Assembly: GCF_017874315.1 (NCBI RefSeq) | Contig: NZ_JAGGLG010000005.1 | Location: forward strand, 62,001 to 126,000 | Source of the DNA: Symbiobacterium terraclitae | Lineage (GTDB): Bacteria > Bacillota > Sulfobacillia > Symbiobacteriales > Symbiobacteriaceae | Direction of reading: 5' to 3' | DNA length: 64,000 bases | In this document: positions 16,448 to 27,779 of the stretch, piece after piece | How positions within the stretch are numbered: the stretch's first letter is position 1 | Layout of the letters: every line of letters starts with the position of its first letter | Notes under the pieces: generated by a model | The model's database searches: none | Told to the model about the DNA's origin: nothing | Seen by the model: the letters and a program-made list of their open reading frames with translations, nothing else | Position numbers and translations under genes: made by a program

Positions 16448-16559
16448 GACAAGCTCCTCCTCGTACGTGGTGAATGGAAAGCTCAGGCACTCACGGGCCC
16501 TGCGGCAGGCTGACTGCCGGGCGCATGGTCATCCCGCAAGCGCACCGGGCGGGATCCCC

Positions 16560-17735
<1,176 letters not shown>

Positions 17736-18873
17736 CTGCGCAATCCCAGGCCGCGGCCACGGCGTTGTGGAAGGCGGGGCGCAGGGCGAAGAGATCGGGC
17801 CCTGCGCGCCGCGGCACCGGGTGGAGCCGGTTGGTCAGGAGGATGACGAACAGCTGCCGCTCGGGGTCGATCCAGAGCGACGTGCCCGTAAAGCCCGTGT
17901 GGCCGAAGCTGGCGGGCGAGAGCAGCTCGCCGCAGGAGTGGGACCGCGCCGGAAGCGGGTCCGCAGGCGGCTTCTGCCACCCGAGTCCCCGGGCCTCGGC
18001 CTGCCCCGGCGTCAGGTTCCGGGTGGCCAGCGCGACGGCCGCGCGCGAGAGGATCGGGGCGCCGCCGCGCAGCCAGGCCCGGGCGTAGGCGGCGAGGTCG
18101 GCCGCCGTGCTGAAGAGCCCGGCGTGGCTCGACACGCCGTCCAGACCGTAGAAAGCGTTGCCGTCGTTGGCCTCGCCCCAAAATATCCCCCGCCGCCACC
18201 GTCCGAACTCGGCGGCGCGGCTCCCCGCCATGCCGTACTCGGTGCGGTTTCCCTCCTCGGTGGCTGCGATGCGGCTGCGGTCGACCCGGGGGGTCCAGCA
18301 GGTCTCGGCCATCCCCAGAGGGTCGAAGACGGCCGACTTGCAGAAATCGGCCAGCGGCTGCCCGGTCACCCTGACGACGATGCCCCCGAGCAGGATGAAG
18401 CCCAGGTCGCTGTAGACCACCCGCGTCCCCGGGGCGGATTCCAGCGGGACCTGTCCGATGGCACGCAGGTACTCGTCCCAGCCCCGGCAGTCCAGGTAGA
18501 GCGGCCGCCAGGCGGGCAGGCCGCCGGTATGCGTCAGCAGGTGGCGGACCGTCACGCGCTCGTCGGGAAACTCCGGCAAGATGGCATGGACCGGGGCGTC
18601 CAGGGAGAAGGCCCCCTCTTCCACCAGCCGGAGGACGGCCGGCAGTGCGGCCACCACCTTGGTGAGCGACGCCAGGTCGAAGAGCGTGTCGGTGCGCATG
18701 GGGATCTTCTCGGGCCGCAGGGCGGCGTGCCCGAAGGCGCGCACGACCAGCTGGTCGGGACCGCCCACGGCGGCCACGGCCCCGGCGAAGGCGCCCTGCT
18801 CCACCCCGCGCGCCAGCACGGCGAAAGCCCGTTCCAGGCGGGCCGGGTCAACCGCGCACACGGCCGCTCCCCC

Positions 18874-20418
18874 CTACTGCGAAAGTGCAACGGGCAGCCG
18901 GCCGGGCGCCGGGGCCTGTCCCAACAGGCAGCGCAGCGCCGCCTCGGCCGCGAGCCGATGGTCCTCGTACATCACCACGGCGCCGGCCACACCGGGGACC
19001 GCGAGCAGGTCGTAGGGCCCGCGCTGCGGCACCAGCAACACCCGGCGGCCGGCGGCCACCAGGGCCCGGACCAGGGCGACCTGGCCGGGAAACCGCTGCG
19101 CCAGGTACGTGGCCACCACGACCAGGTCGGCCTCCGCAGACTCGGCCACCAGCCGTTCCACCTCCCCGGGTCCGGGCTCGCGCCGCACGCCCGCCGCCCG
19201 CATGCCGGGCGCGAGCTCGGCGGCAGCCCGGAGGACGGGCGAACCAGTGGGCTCCCGCTCCTCCACCTCCACCACGGGCGCGGGGTCCACCGCGAGGAGG
19301 AGGGTCCGCTCCGGCCGGACGGGGAGGACGTCATCCAGGTTTCCGACCGCGGTGATGGCGGCCGCGGCGGCCTCGGCGGCCAGCGCGCGGTGATCCGGCC
19401 CGCCGACGACGGCGGGGTCGCCGGCCTGGCCGTGCCGCGCCACCCGCTCCCGGGCGGCCCGCACGCGCCGCAGGGCCTCCTCGACCCGCTGCGCGGGGAT
19501 GCGGCCGCTCTCGATGGCGCTGCGCACCGCGGCGATGGCCTCCCGCTGGACCTCTTCGCGGTGGGAGACCAGCACCAGGTCGGCGCCGGCGGCAATGGCC
19601 CGCACGGCCCCCTCGGCGGTGCCCACGTGGTCAGCGATCGCCTTCATCTCCATACAGTCGGTGATGATCAGGCCGTCGAAGCCCAGCCGTTCCCGCAGGA
19701 GACCCGTCAGCACCGCCGGCGAGATGGTGGCCGGCACGTCCGGCTCTGGCTCCACCGCGGGGAAGGCCACGTGGGCCGTCATGACGGCATCGACGCCCGC
19801 GGCGATGGCGCGCCGGAAGGGCAGCAGCTCCACGGCCTCCAGCCGCTCCATCCCGTGCGGCACGTGGGTCAGGGCCAGGTGGGAGTCCACCGCGGTGTCG
19901 CCGTGGCCGGGGAAGTGCTTGGCCGTGGTCAGCACGCCCTCCGCCTGGTGGCCGCGGATGTAGGCGGCGCCGTGTTCGGCCACCCGCCCGGGGTCAGAGC
20001 CGAAGGAGCGCACGCCGATGACCGGGTTGGCGGGGTTGACGTTCACGTCTAACACCGGGGCCAGGTTCATGTTGATCCCCATCGCCCGCAGCTCCCGGGC
20101 GATGCCTGCGCCCACGCGCTCGGTGAGCGCCGTGCAGCCGGCCGCGCCCAGGCTCATGGCGCCCGGCCACGGGGTGGCGCTCAGCCGCAGCACGATGCCG
20201 CCCTCCTGGTCGGTGGCGATCAGCAGGGGCAGCCCGGCGCTGCAGGACTGAATGCGGTCGGTCAGGCGCCGCGCCTGCTCAGGCGAGACCAGGTTGCGGG
20301 CAAACAGGATGACGCCGCCCACGCCCTCGGCGCGGAGGAAACCCTCCGGCACATCCTCGGGTGCGGCGCCGCGAAAACCGATCATGAACAGCTCTCCGGC
20401 CCTTGCAGCCAGTGACAT
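18874..20418 (-). CDS. nagZ: Beta-N-acetylglucosaminidase NagZ, GH3 with C-terminal domain
   Basis: 514-aa GH3 enzyme that cleaves GlcNAc from GlcNAc-(anh)MurNAc (peptides). Family signature KHFPGHGDTAVDSH at 167-180 carries the His/Asp dyad of NagZ-type acid-base catalysis; the nucleophile is D254 in TDCMEM. Residues about 350-514 form the GH3 C-terminal domain found in Gram-positive NagZ and absent from the short E. coli enzyme. Start: ATG at 20418 with GGAG 9 bases upstream; the open frame to 20589 runs through the operator and is not coding. No signal peptide, so cytoplasmic. First gene of an operon with amlE-like, anmK and PIG-L genes. Confidence 0.92.
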   Translation of the reverse strand: MSLAARAGELFMIGFRGAAPEDVPEGFLRAEGVGGVILFARNLVSPEQARRLTDRIQSCSAGLPLLIATDQEGGIVLRLSATPWPGAMSLGAAGCTALTERVGAGIARELRAMGINMNLAPVLDVNVNPANPVIGVRSFGSDPGRVAEHGAAYIRGHQAEGVLTTAKHFPGHGDTAVDSHLALTHVPHGMERLEAVELLPFRRAIAAGVDAVMTAHVAFPAVEPEPDVPATISPAVLTGLLRERLGFDGLIITDCMEMKAIADHVGTAEGAVRAIAAGADLVLVSHREEVQREAIAAVRSAIESGRIPAQRVEEALRRVRAARERVARHGQAGDPAVVGGPDHRALAAEAAAAAITAVGNLDDVLPVRPERTLLLAVDPAPVVEVEEREPTGSPVLRAAAELAPGMRAAGVRREPGPGEVERLVAESAEADLVVVATYLAQRFPGQVALVRALVAAGRRVLLVPQRGPYDLLAVPGVAGAVVMYEDHRLAAEAALRCLLGQAPAPGRLPVALSQ

Positions 20419-20503
20419 ACAGAGCAACTCCTTTTGTACGGGCTCGACGGTGCTGTGACGCAAACCGGAAGGGCTATATCGTACCACCCATTTTTGTGTT
20501 CGA

Positions 20504-20516
20504 GTGGTATATACAT
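20504..20516. promoter_or_regulatory. NagR-type operator between nagZ and importer 2 operons
   Basis: GTGGTATATACAT, matching the sites at 8594 and 11204. It lies in the divergent region between nagZ (starts 20418, minus) and the second importer (starts about 20611, plus), able to control both. Confidence 0.65.
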
Positions 20517-20610
20517 TTTCCTCTCTCGGCAGAAGGAATTCAACCAAGCGAAGGGGAATCTCAACGGCGACCTCCTCCGTTCGGACCACGCGGCAAAGGT
20601 GGATGTGAAG

Positions 20611-21585
20611 TTGAAAAAGCTAGTAGTATCGCTGGTAACCATACTGTTCGCCATTATCTGCATGTTCCTGGTCATCCAGAACATGCCCGGCGATCCGGTG
20701 GAAACCCTGGCAGCGGAGATTGCCCGTACGGAGAATCTCGAGATGGAGTTGGCCTACGCCAAGGCCAAGAGCGTGCTGAACTACGACCCTGACATCCCGG
20801 TCATGCAGCGGCTGGTCAACTACCTGGGCGGCGTCCTGCGCGGCAACCTGGGCACCTCGCTGGCCTACCACAAGCCGGTGCTGCAGCTGGTGCTCGGCGC
20901 GCTCCCCTGGACCCTGCTGGTGCTGACCATCTCGCTCACGCTCTCCTTCAGCGTGGGGGTGCTGACAGGCATCTTCATCGCCTGGAAGCGGAAACGGTGG
21001 ATGAACGCGGCCCTCAACGTCTGGCAATCGATCTTCGGTTCGATCCCCGACTACATCGTCGCGTACCTGCTGATCTTCCTCTTCGCCGTCACCCTCGGCT
21101 GGCTGCCCGCACGCGGCCCGTACAGCGCCGAGGTTACCCCGGGATTCAACATGGCCTTCATCGCCAACGTCATCCGGCACGCTATCCTGCCGGTGATGGC
21201 CTACTTCCTGACCACCGTGGCCAACTGGACCATCGGCATGCGGGCCAACGCCCTGACGGTGCTGGGCGAGGACTACGTGACCTACGCCACCGCCCGCGGC
21301 CTCTCGCAGCGGCGCATCCTCGTCCACTACGTCGGCCGCAACTCCGTGCTCCCGATGATCACCTCGCTGGCCATCTCGTTCGGCTTCATGTTCGGCGGCT
21401 CGCCGCTGATCGAGAACCTCTTCCTCTACCCCGGGGTCGGCTACTACCTGAACCAGGCGATCACCCGGCGTGACTACCCGCTGATGCAGGGGATGTACTT
21501 CATCATGATCGTGGTGGTCGTGCTCTCCGGGCTCCTGGCTGAGAAACTCTACGCCGTGCTCAACCCACGCCTGAGGGAGAGATAG
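20611..21585 (+). CDS. Oligopeptide ABC transporter permease, OppB/DppB type (importer 2)
   Basis: 324-aa permease, first gene of the second importer operon. I chose the TTG at 20611 because AAGGTGG (20596-20602) is 8 bases upstream; the in-frame GTG codons at 20599 and 20605 are too close to that site. The N-terminal MKKLVVSLVTILFAIICMFL is the first transmembrane segment, then QNMPGDPVE as in OppB. The EAA loop is GEDYVTYATARGLSQRRI (about 215-232) and FLYPGVGYYL lies near the C-terminus. It shows clear similarity along its length to the importer 1 OppB. Confidence 0.9.
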   Translation: MKKLVVSLVTILFAIICMFLVIQNMPGDPVETLAAEIARTENLEMELAYAKAKSVLNYDPDIPVMQRLVNYLGGVLRGNLGTSLAYHKPVLQLVLGALPWTLLVLTISLTLSFSVGVLTGIFIAWKRKRWMNAALNVWQSIFGSIPDYIVAYLLIFLFAVTLGWLPARGPYSAEVTPGFNMAFIANVIRHAILPVMAYFLTTVANWTIGMRANALTVLGEDYVTYATARGLSQRRILVHYVGRNSVLPMITSLAISFGFMFGGSPLIENLFLYPGVGYYLNQAITRRDYPLMQGMYFIMIVVVVLSGLLAEKLYAVLNPRLRER

Positions 21586-22464
21586 ATGATGGTGAACGGT
21601 CGCCGCACGAACAGGGTATCCGGCCTTCGGGCGTTCTTCAGCGTCATCTGGCGGAACCCGCTGTCCCGAACGGGCTTCCTGATCCTGCTCTCCTTCCTGC
21701 TGATGGCCATCTTCGGGCCGATGTTCATCCCCGAGCTGAAGTCCGACTACGCCAACCGCCTGCAGCCGCCCTCGGCGGCGCACTGGCTCGGCACCGACCT
21801 CGCCGGCAAGGACACGCTGCTGCAGCTGATCCTCGGGTCCCGGGAGGTCCTCCTGGTGGCCGCCTACGCCGGGTTCTTCGCGGTGCTGATCGCCGCCGTC
21901 ATCGGCATCGTCGCCGGCCTGCAGGGCGGCATCGTGGACCGGATCCTGATGCTCATCACCGACGTGGTGCTGACGATGCCCAGCTTCCCCGTGACCATGA
22001 TCCTCTCGATGGTCATCCGCATCACCGAACCCCTGGTGTTCGGCCTGGTGCTGGGCCTCTGGTCCTGGGCGGGCCTGGCCAAGGCCATCCGCTCCCAGGT
22101 GCTCAACCTGAAGCACCGGGAGTTCATCGAGGCCAGCCGCATCCTGGGGCTGAGCAAGTTCAACATCATCATCTACGACGTACTGCCCAACCTGGTGTCG
22201 TACATCGCCGTCAACTTCATCTCGATCATGAAGGGCGCCATCACCTCCAGCGTCGGTCTCATGATCCTGGGACTCGTGCCCTTCCAGGGCAACCACTGGG
22301 GCGTGATGATCCAGGTGGCCATTTCCCAGACCGGGGCCCTGATGGGGTCCGCGTCGATGGTGTACTTCCTGGCGCCGGTCGTCTGCCTCATGCTCTTCCA
22401 GCTGGGCTCCTACTTCTTTGCGAGCGGGCTGGACGAGGCGCTCAACCCCCGCCTGCGGGCCTAG
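21586..22464 (+). CDS. Oligopeptide ABC transporter permease, OppC/DppC type (importer 2)
   Basis: 292-aa permease. The ATG follows the oppB stop directly, with GGGAG about 6 bases upstream, so translation is coupled. After the first transmembrane helix comes HWLGTDLAGKDTLLQLIL (about 66-83), the OppC hallmark, and the coupling loop EFIEASRILGLSKFNI around 180. The second subunit of the importer 2 pore. Confidence 0.92.
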   Translation: MMVNGRRTNRVSGLRAFFSVIWRNPLSRTGFLILLSFLLMAIFGPMFIPELKSDYANRLQPPSAAHWLGTDLAGKDTLLQLILGSREVLLVAAYAGFFAVLIAAVIGIVAGLQGGIVDRILMLITDVVLTMPSFPVTMILSMVIRITEPLVFGLVLGLWSWAGLAKAIRSQVLNLKHREFIEASRILGLSKFNIIIYDVLPNLVSYIAVNFISIMKGAITSSVGLMILGLVPFQGNHWGVMIQVAISQTGALMGSASMVYFLAPVVCLMLFQLGSYFFASGLDEALNPRLRA

Positions 22465-22476
22465 AGGAGTGGAAGA

Positions 22477-23481
22477 ATGGCAGACCCGATTCTCGAGATC
22501 AAAGACCTCACCGTAGAGTTCGCCCTACATGGACGCAAGATCCGCGCCTGCGACAGCGTCAACCTGACCATCCGCCGCGGCGAGATCATCGGCATCATCG
22601 GCGAGAGCGGCTCCGGCAAGACCACGCTGGTGTCGGGCATCCTGAACCTCATCCAGCCGCCGGGCAAGATCACCTCCGGCCAGGTGATCTACCACCAGCG
22701 GGACGGCCAGACCGTCGACCTGCGCACCCTGACCCCCGAGGAGTTCGCGAAGCACCGCTGGACCAACCTCACCTCGGTCTTCCAGGCGGCGCAGAACGTG
22801 ATGAACCCCTCGCTGCGGGTGAAGGAGCACTTCCTGGAGACCGCCTGGGCGCACGACCCCGACATGAAGGAAGAGGCGATCCTCGCCAAGGCCCGCGACC
22901 TGCTGAGCCGGGTGCGGCTTGAGGAGCGGGTGCTGGACTGCTACCCGCACCAGCTCTCCGGCGGGATGAAGCAGCGGTGCATCATCGCGCTCAGCCTGAT
23001 CCTCAGCCCCGACATCATCTTCCTGGACGAGCCGACGACCGCCCTGGACGTCATCACCCAGTGGTACATCCTCGAGATCCTGAAGCAGATCCAGAAAGAC
23101 TATGGCCTGACGATGGTCTTCCTCACCCACGACGTCTCGATCATCGGCTCCATCGTCGACCGGCTCGTGGTGATGTACGCCGGCGAGGTGGTGGAGTACG
23201 GCCCCGTGCTCGACCTCTTCAAGCGGCCGACGCACCCCTACACCGCCGGCCTGATGACCGCCATCCCGTCGCTGCGGGACGACGTCACCCGCCGGAAGGC
23301 GATCCCGGGCAACCCGCCCGACCTGGCCAACCTGCCCGACGCCTGCCGCTTCGCACCGCGGTGCTGGGCCAAGGCGCAGGGCATCTGCGAGGGCGAGCGC
23401 GCCGGCACGCTCCGGATGTACGGCAGCAACCCCGATCAGTACACTCGCTGTTACAGCTGGGAGAAGGTGTTTCGCCAGTGA
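22477..23481 (+). CDS. Oligopeptide ABC transporter ATPase, OppD/DppD type (importer 2)
   Basis: 334-aa ATPase with Walker A GESGSGKTT (about 43-51), signature LSGGM (about 161-165), Walker B IIFLDEP (about 181-187) and FLTHDVSII. The C-terminal Opp extension carries PDACRFAPRCWAKAQGIC, matching the Cys pattern of its relatives. ATG at 22477 with GAGGAGTGG upstream. The stop overlaps the GTG of the next ATPase by 4 bases. Confidence 0.93.
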   Translation: MADPILEIKDLTVEFALHGRKIRACDSVNLTIRRGEIIGIIGESGSGKTTLVSGILNLIQPPGKITSGQVIYHQRDGQTVDLRTLTPEEFAKHRWTNLTSVFQAAQNVMNPSLRVKEHFLETAWAHDPDMKEEAILAKARDLLSRVRLEERVLDCYPHQLSGGMKQRCIIALSLILSPDIIFLDEPTTALDVITQWYILEILKQIQKDYGLTMVFLTHDVSIIGSIVDRLVVMYAGEVVEYGPVLDLFKRPTHPYTAGLMTAIPSLRDDVTRRKAIPGNPPDLANLPDACRFAPRCWAKAQGICEGERAGTLRMYGSNPDQYTRCYSWEKVFRQ

Positions 23482-24482
23482 ACCTCATCGAACTGGAGAA
23501 CGTAAGCGTCTACTTCCGCAGCGAGCGGAACCGGAATGAGCGGGTGGGCGCACTGGTCGGGATGAACCTGAAGATCGCCCCGGGCGAGATCATCGCCGTC
23601 GTGGGCGAGAGCGGCTGCGGCAAGACCACCCTCGGCAAGGTCATCACCGACATCTATCAGCCCACGGAAGGGCGAATCCTGTACAAGGGCAAGGACCTGC
23701 GGAGCCTCACCCGGCAGGAGTACCGGGAGTACCGGCTCGCCGTGCAGATGATCCACCAGGACTCCTACGCGGCGCTGAACCCCAACCGCACCATCTTCCA
23801 GTCCCTCTCCCTGCCGCTGCTGCAGCACCGGCTGGTGCGGAACCGGCAGCAGGCGTGGGACGAGCTCTACAACCTCTTCGGCGAGATCGGCCTGACGCCC
23901 CCCGAGCAGTTCCTGGAGAAGTACCCGCACCAGCTCTCGGGCGGGCAGCGCCAGCGCATCCTGCTGGCCCGGGCGCTCTCGGTGAAGCCGAGCCTCATCG
24001 TCGCGGACGAGCCCGTCTCGATGGTTGACGTGTCGCTGCGCATCTCGCTGCTGGACCTCATGGCCCGCGCCAACAAGAAGTACGGCATCTCCTTCGTCTA
24101 CATCACCCACGACCTGGGCACCGCCCGCTACATCGCCCACCACGGCCGCATCGCCGTGATGTACCTGGGGCGCATGGTCGAGATGAACCAGATTCAGGCG
24201 GCCCTGGACCACCCGGCGCACCCCTACTTCCACGCCCTCATCGCCGCGGTGCCCGAGGCCGATCCGACCCTGCGGGGCGAACGCCTGCGGCAGCTGCCGC
24301 TGCGCTCCTTCGACATGCCCAGCGTCGTCAACGCCCCGCCGGGCTGCAAGTTCCACCCGCGCTGCCCCTACGCAGAGGAGGTGTGTGCCCGGGAGGAGCC
24401 CGGTCTCCGGGAGTATGAGGGAGGCATGGTGGCATGCCATCTGGTGGAAAAGATCAGGGCCGGGGGCCGGGAAGGGAAGTAG
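23478..24482 (+). CDS. Oligopeptide ABC transporter ATPase, OppF/DppF type (importer 2)
   Basis: 334-aa ATPase. GTG start at 23478 within the overlap GTGA with the OppD stop. Walker A GESGCGKTT (about 45-53), LSGGQRQR (about 155-162), Walker B LIVADEP (about 175-181), and the C-terminal PPGCKFHPRCPYAEEVC. It pairs with the OppD-type ATPase. An overlapping frame that begins at 24434 near its 3' end encodes the small membrane protein described next. Confidence 0.92.
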   Translation: MNLIELENVSVYFRSERNRNERVGALVGMNLKIAPGEIIAVVGESGCGKTTLGKVITDIYQPTEGRILYKGKDLRSLTRQEYREYRLAVQMIHQDSYAALNPNRTIFQSLSLPLLQHRLVRNRQQAWDELYNLFGEIGLTPPEQFLEKYPHQLSGGQRQRILLARALSVKPSLIVADEPVSMVDVSLRISLLDLMARANKKYGISFVYITHDLGTARYIAHHGRIAVMYLGRMVEMNQIQAALDHPAHPYFHALIAAVPEADPTLRGERLRQLPLRSFDMPSVVNAPPGCKFHPRCPYAEEVCAREEPGLREYEGGMVACHLVEKIRAGGREGK

Positions 24483-24676
24483 AGACGGCGCTGCAGTTCC
24501 TGCGCCTCATCGCAGCGGTGGCCATCACCGTTCTGATCATCGCCGTCCTGGGGCTCGCCCTCGGGCCGCGGGACGCCGGAACCCGGACGCTCTACGCGCT
24601 GGTCATTGGGTTCAACCTCTTGATCGCCTTGCTCTATTGGCCGGCGGTCAGGTTCCTGCAGCGGATCAACCGATAA
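24434..24676 (+). CDS. Small two-helix membrane protein in importer 2 operon
   Basis: An 80-aa protein with two hydrophobic helices (about residues 22-43 and 52-72) and a basic end. The ATG at 24434 has GGGAGG 9 bases upstream but overlaps the ATPase gene by 49 bases; no better start is seen. Not similar to a family I know. Its position after the OppF gene and its size and topology match the 68-aa protein of importer 1 (4425-4631), so it is probably a genuine accessory component of this transporter subtype. Confidence 0.65.
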   Translation: MPSGGKDQGRGPGREVETALQFLRLIAAVAITVLIIAVLGLALGPRDAGTRTLYALVIGFNLLIALLYWPAVRFLQRINR

Positions 24677-24692
24677 GAGAAGGAGCCGAGAG

Positions 24693-25670
24693 ATGAGCAT
24701 GATCAGGGACATGGCGGCCGCCGATCTGCAGGCGGCACACGCGCTCTGGAATCAGGCAGCGGAGAGCCGCGACATCCTGCACAAACCGCTCACCCCGGAG
24801 CGGTTCGAGGCCCTGTTCGTCGCCGCGGACGAAGGGGAGGTCAAGTGCAACCTGGTCGCCGAGGAGAACGGCCGCGTGGTCGGCTTCGGCAACGCCTACC
24901 ACAAGCTGGGCGCCGACATGGGCTACGTCACGTTCGTCCTGGTGGAGCCGGGTTCCCGACGCCGCGGCGTGGGGAGCCGCATGCTCGCCGAGCTCGAGGC
25001 CAGGCTGCGGCAGTACCCCGGCGTGAACAGGATCATCCTCAACTTCTTCAACCCGATCAACCTGGAGTGGTTCATCCCCGGCACGCCGGGCCACGACCAC
25101 CCCAACGCCCCCGGCGTCGACGCCGAGTCGCCCGCCCTGCCCTTCTTCCTGAAGAACGGCTACACGGAGACGTACCGGGTGTACTCCTACTACCGCGAGC
25201 TGGAGGGCTTCCAGTTCGAGCCGAAGATCGCCGAGCGCAAGCGGGCGCTGGAGGAGAAAGGCATCACGGTCACCTACTACGACCCGCGCAAGCACTACGG
25301 GCTCGACGAGCTCTTCACCAACCTCGAGAACGAGGACTGGCGGCAGAAGGTCATGTCCAACGTGCACAGCCCCAACCCCTATCCGCTGCTCATCGTGCAG
25401 CGGGAAGGCCGTGTGGGCGGCTTCGCCGGGCCCCTGTTCGTGCAGGAGAGCGGCCGCGGCTACTTCGCCGGCATCGGCATCCACACCGACTTCCGCGGCG
25501 GCGGCGCCGGCTCCGTGCTCTTCTCGAGCCTGTGCCAGGGCCTGCGGGACATCGGGGCGACCTTCATGTCGCTCTTCACCGGGAAGACCAACGTGGCCCG
25601 GACCATCTACGAATCGGCCGGCTTCCGGATCGTCCACGAGTGGGCCTGCATGCGCAAGGACCTGAACTAG
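24693..25670 (+). CDS. Tandem GNAT-family N-acetyltransferase
   Basis: 325-aa protein with two GNAT folds. The N-terminal one has the acetyl-CoA loop in VEPGSRRRGVGSRML (about 86-100, R/QxxGxG/A type); the C-terminal one has the degenerate counterpart HTDFRGGGAGSVLFS (about 264-278) and ends with TIYESAGF, usual for the fold. ATG at 24693 after AGAAGGAG. It sits between the transporter genes and their binding protein. In B. subtilis an acetyltransferase gene (ybbJ) also lies in the muropeptide recycling region, so a role in modifying imported amino-sugars or peptides is plausible but unproven. Confidence 0.85.
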   Translation: MSMIRDMAAADLQAAHALWNQAAESRDILHKPLTPERFEALFVAADEGEVKCNLVAEENGRVVGFGNAYHKLGADMGYVTFVLVEPGSRRRGVGSRMLAELEARLRQYPGVNRIILNFFNPINLEWFIPGTPGHDHPNAPGVDAESPALPFFLKNGYTETYRVYSYYRELEGFQFEPKIAERKRALEEKGITVTYYDPRKHYGLDELFTNLENEDWRQKVMSNVHSPNPYPLLIVQREGRVGGFAGPLFVQESGRGYFAGIGIHTDFRGGGAGSVLFSSLCQGLRDIGATFMSLFTGKTNVARTIYESAGFRIVHEWACMRKDLN

Positions 25671-25784
25671 CCGCGAGGACCGGCCGAGGCCGGGTGATGA
25701 TGCCCGGCACCTGCGTCCATGCTAATGAGGCGGCGGCCCCCAGCCGCACCTCGTTATAACACTGCGCACTGGGAGGATAGAAAA

Positions 25785-27671
25785 GTGAAGAGGATTGCAG
25801 CCGCGTTACTGATCCTCAGCATGCTCCTGGTCACTGCGTGCAGCGGCCAGAAGCAGACCCCGCCCCAGCAGACCCCGGGTCAGAACCAGACTCAGGAACC
25901 CTCCCCCGGTACGACGAAACCCAACACCCTGAAGCTGACCGGCGACGTTGACACGACGAAGACCCTGACGACGTTCGTCAACATCGAGCCGCCCCCTGCG
26001 TTCCACGGCAACCCGTACGATGACGTCGCCGGCCTGAACTGGTCGGTGCAGCCGCTGCTCTTCGTGCCGCTGGCCGACTACTCGCCGCTGCCCAACCGCG
26101 AGTTCCGTCCGGCCGCCCTGGAGAGCTTCAAGGCCGAGGGCAACACCCTGACCATGAAGCTCCGCAGCGACCTGAAGTGGAGCGACGGCAGCCCGCTGAC
26201 CGTCGACGACGTGATGACGATGTTCTACCTGGGCGCCGCCAAGACCACCATCTGGCAGGTGGCCGAGTCCATCGAGAAGGTCGACGACAGCACCATCGTC
26301 GTCAAGTTCGTCAACGAGAGCCCGCTCAACCTGAACCTGGTGCTGCCCAGCTTCATCATGACGCCGCAGAAGCACTACGGCGAGCTGGCCGCCGACCTGA
26401 AGACCTACATCGAACAGTACCGGGTCTTCGACGAGGCCACCGGCCGCTACAAGTTCGACCCGGCCGGCCAGGCGATGATCGACGACATCAACAAGCGCCT
26501 GAGCGAGTACAAGCCCGACCCGCTGAAGGATGTGCTGTTCTCCGGCCCGTACATCCTTACCGGCGTCACCAGCGCTGAGGCCGTCTTCGAGGCCAATCCC
26601 CACTACTACATGGACGTCCAGATCCCGAAGGTCCGGGCGCTGCGCTCCGCCGGCGGCGAGTCCTTTGCCACCGCCGTGCTGCAGGAGGCCTTCACGGTCG
26701 AGAACGGCGGCCTGAGCCCCGAGATGACCAAGCAGGTCGAGCAGAAGTTCAAGAACACGCTCCGTACCATCTACGTCCCCGAGTTCTCGCAGATCGGCTA
26801 CCTGTTCAACTACCAGATGTACCCCTTCGACAACCCCGTCGTGCGGAAGGCGTTCGCCTACCTGCTTGACCGCGAGACCCTGATCACGCTGGCCGAGCCC
26901 GGCAGCTTCATCAGCGACCCGCACGCCAGCGGCATGCTGCCCTCGCTGATCCCGGCCTACACCAACGCAGGGTTCGTGGACACGCTCCCCGACTACTCCT
27001 ACAACCCGGCCAAGGCCGAGGAGCTGCTGACCTCCATCGGCTGGAAGAAGGTCAATGGCAAGTGGGCCAACGAGAAGGGCGAGGTCGTCAAGATCGAGAT
27101 CTCGACCATCGGCTCCTGGCCTTCGCTGATGTACCCGTCTGAGGCCTACGCCACCATGCTGAAGGAGCAGGGCTTCGAGGTCGAGTTCAAGCCCATGGAG
27201 TTCGCCGCGATGGTGGACTACATGAACAAGGCCCAGCACCAGATCGCCTGCTACTTCGTGCCCAGCATGTCGACCTACGCCCACCCGTGGGAGGTCTACA
27301 ACGCGGCCTACCTGGGTGCGTACGCCACCCGCATGAACATGCCGCAGCTCGAGCCCGGTCAGGACCGCATCCTGGTCGCCCCGAGCACCGGCAAGGAGTA
27401 CAACGTCACCAAGATCCTGGCCGACCTCTACGAGGCCACCGACGAGGCCGAGATCAAGCAGCTCACCCAGGAGCTCATGACCCTGACCAGCGACCTGGTG
27501 CCGTTCGTGGGGCTCATTGAGAAGACCGCCCCGTTCCGCATCTACGACACCAAGCTGAGCCTGGCCGAGGGCGAGCTCGGCGTGCCGCAGAACAGCTTCT
27601 TCTGGTACGGCAACCTGAACACCATGCTCGCCAAGCAGCTGCGCGCCGGCGAACTCTACTTCGTCAAGTAG
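25785..27671 (+). CDS. ABC transporter substrate-binding lipoprotein, peptide/nickel family (importer 2)
   Basis: 628-aa family 5 binding protein. GTG start at 25785, 8 bases after GGGAGG. The signal is KRIAAALLILSMLLVTACS with lipobox VTAC, so Cys at about residue 19 anchors it to the membrane, followed by a Gln/Pro/Thr-rich linker. WSDGSPLTVDDV (about 132-143), FSGPYILTGV (about 252-261) and the long C-terminal lobe match DppA/OppA-type proteins. It closes the importer 2 operon and is followed by a strong hairpin terminator. The ligand is probably the same class as for importer 1. Confidence 0.9.
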   Translation: MKRIAAALLILSMLLVTACSGQKQTPPQQTPGQNQTQEPSPGTTKPNTLKLTGDVDTTKTLTTFVNIEPPPAFHGNPYDDVAGLNWSVQPLLFVPLADYSPLPNREFRPAALESFKAEGNTLTMKLRSDLKWSDGSPLTVDDVMTMFYLGAAKTTIWQVAESIEKVDDSTIVVKFVNESPLNLNLVLPSFIMTPQKHYGELAADLKTYIEQYRVFDEATGRYKFDPAGQAMIDDINKRLSEYKPDPLKDVLFSGPYILTGVTSAEAVFEANPHYYMDVQIPKVRALRSAGGESFATAVLQEAFTVENGGLSPEMTKQVEQKFKNTLRTIYVPEFSQIGYLFNYQMYPFDNPVVRKAFAYLLDRETLITLAEPGSFISDPHASGMLPSLIPAYTNAGFVDTLPDYSYNPAKAEELLTSIGWKKVNGKWANEKGEVVKIEISTIGSWPSLMYPSEAYATMLKEQGFEVEFKPMEFAAMVDYMNKAQHQIACYFVPSMSTYAHPWEVYNAAYLGAYATRMNMPQLEPGQDRILVAPSTGKEYNVTKILADLYEATDEAEIKQLTQELMTLTSDLVPFVGLIEKTAPFRIYDTKLSLAEGELGVPQNSFFWYGNLNTMLAKQLRAGELYFVK

Positions 27672-27688
27672 GCGCACAGCTCCACAGG

Positions 27689-27722
27689 GCCGGGGGCTGC
27701 CGCTGCAGCCCCCGGCCTCGTT
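27689..27722 (+). terminator. Terminator of importer 2 operon
   Basis: GCCGGGGGCTGC (27689-27700) pairs perfectly with GCAGCCCCCGGC (27705-27716), four-base loop, followed by CTCGTT. Confidence 0.7.
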
Positions 27723-27779
27723 CGCCCGGCGGGCAGCCCCGGCAAGGGGCGACCGGTGGCGGGCGTGCATCCCGACACA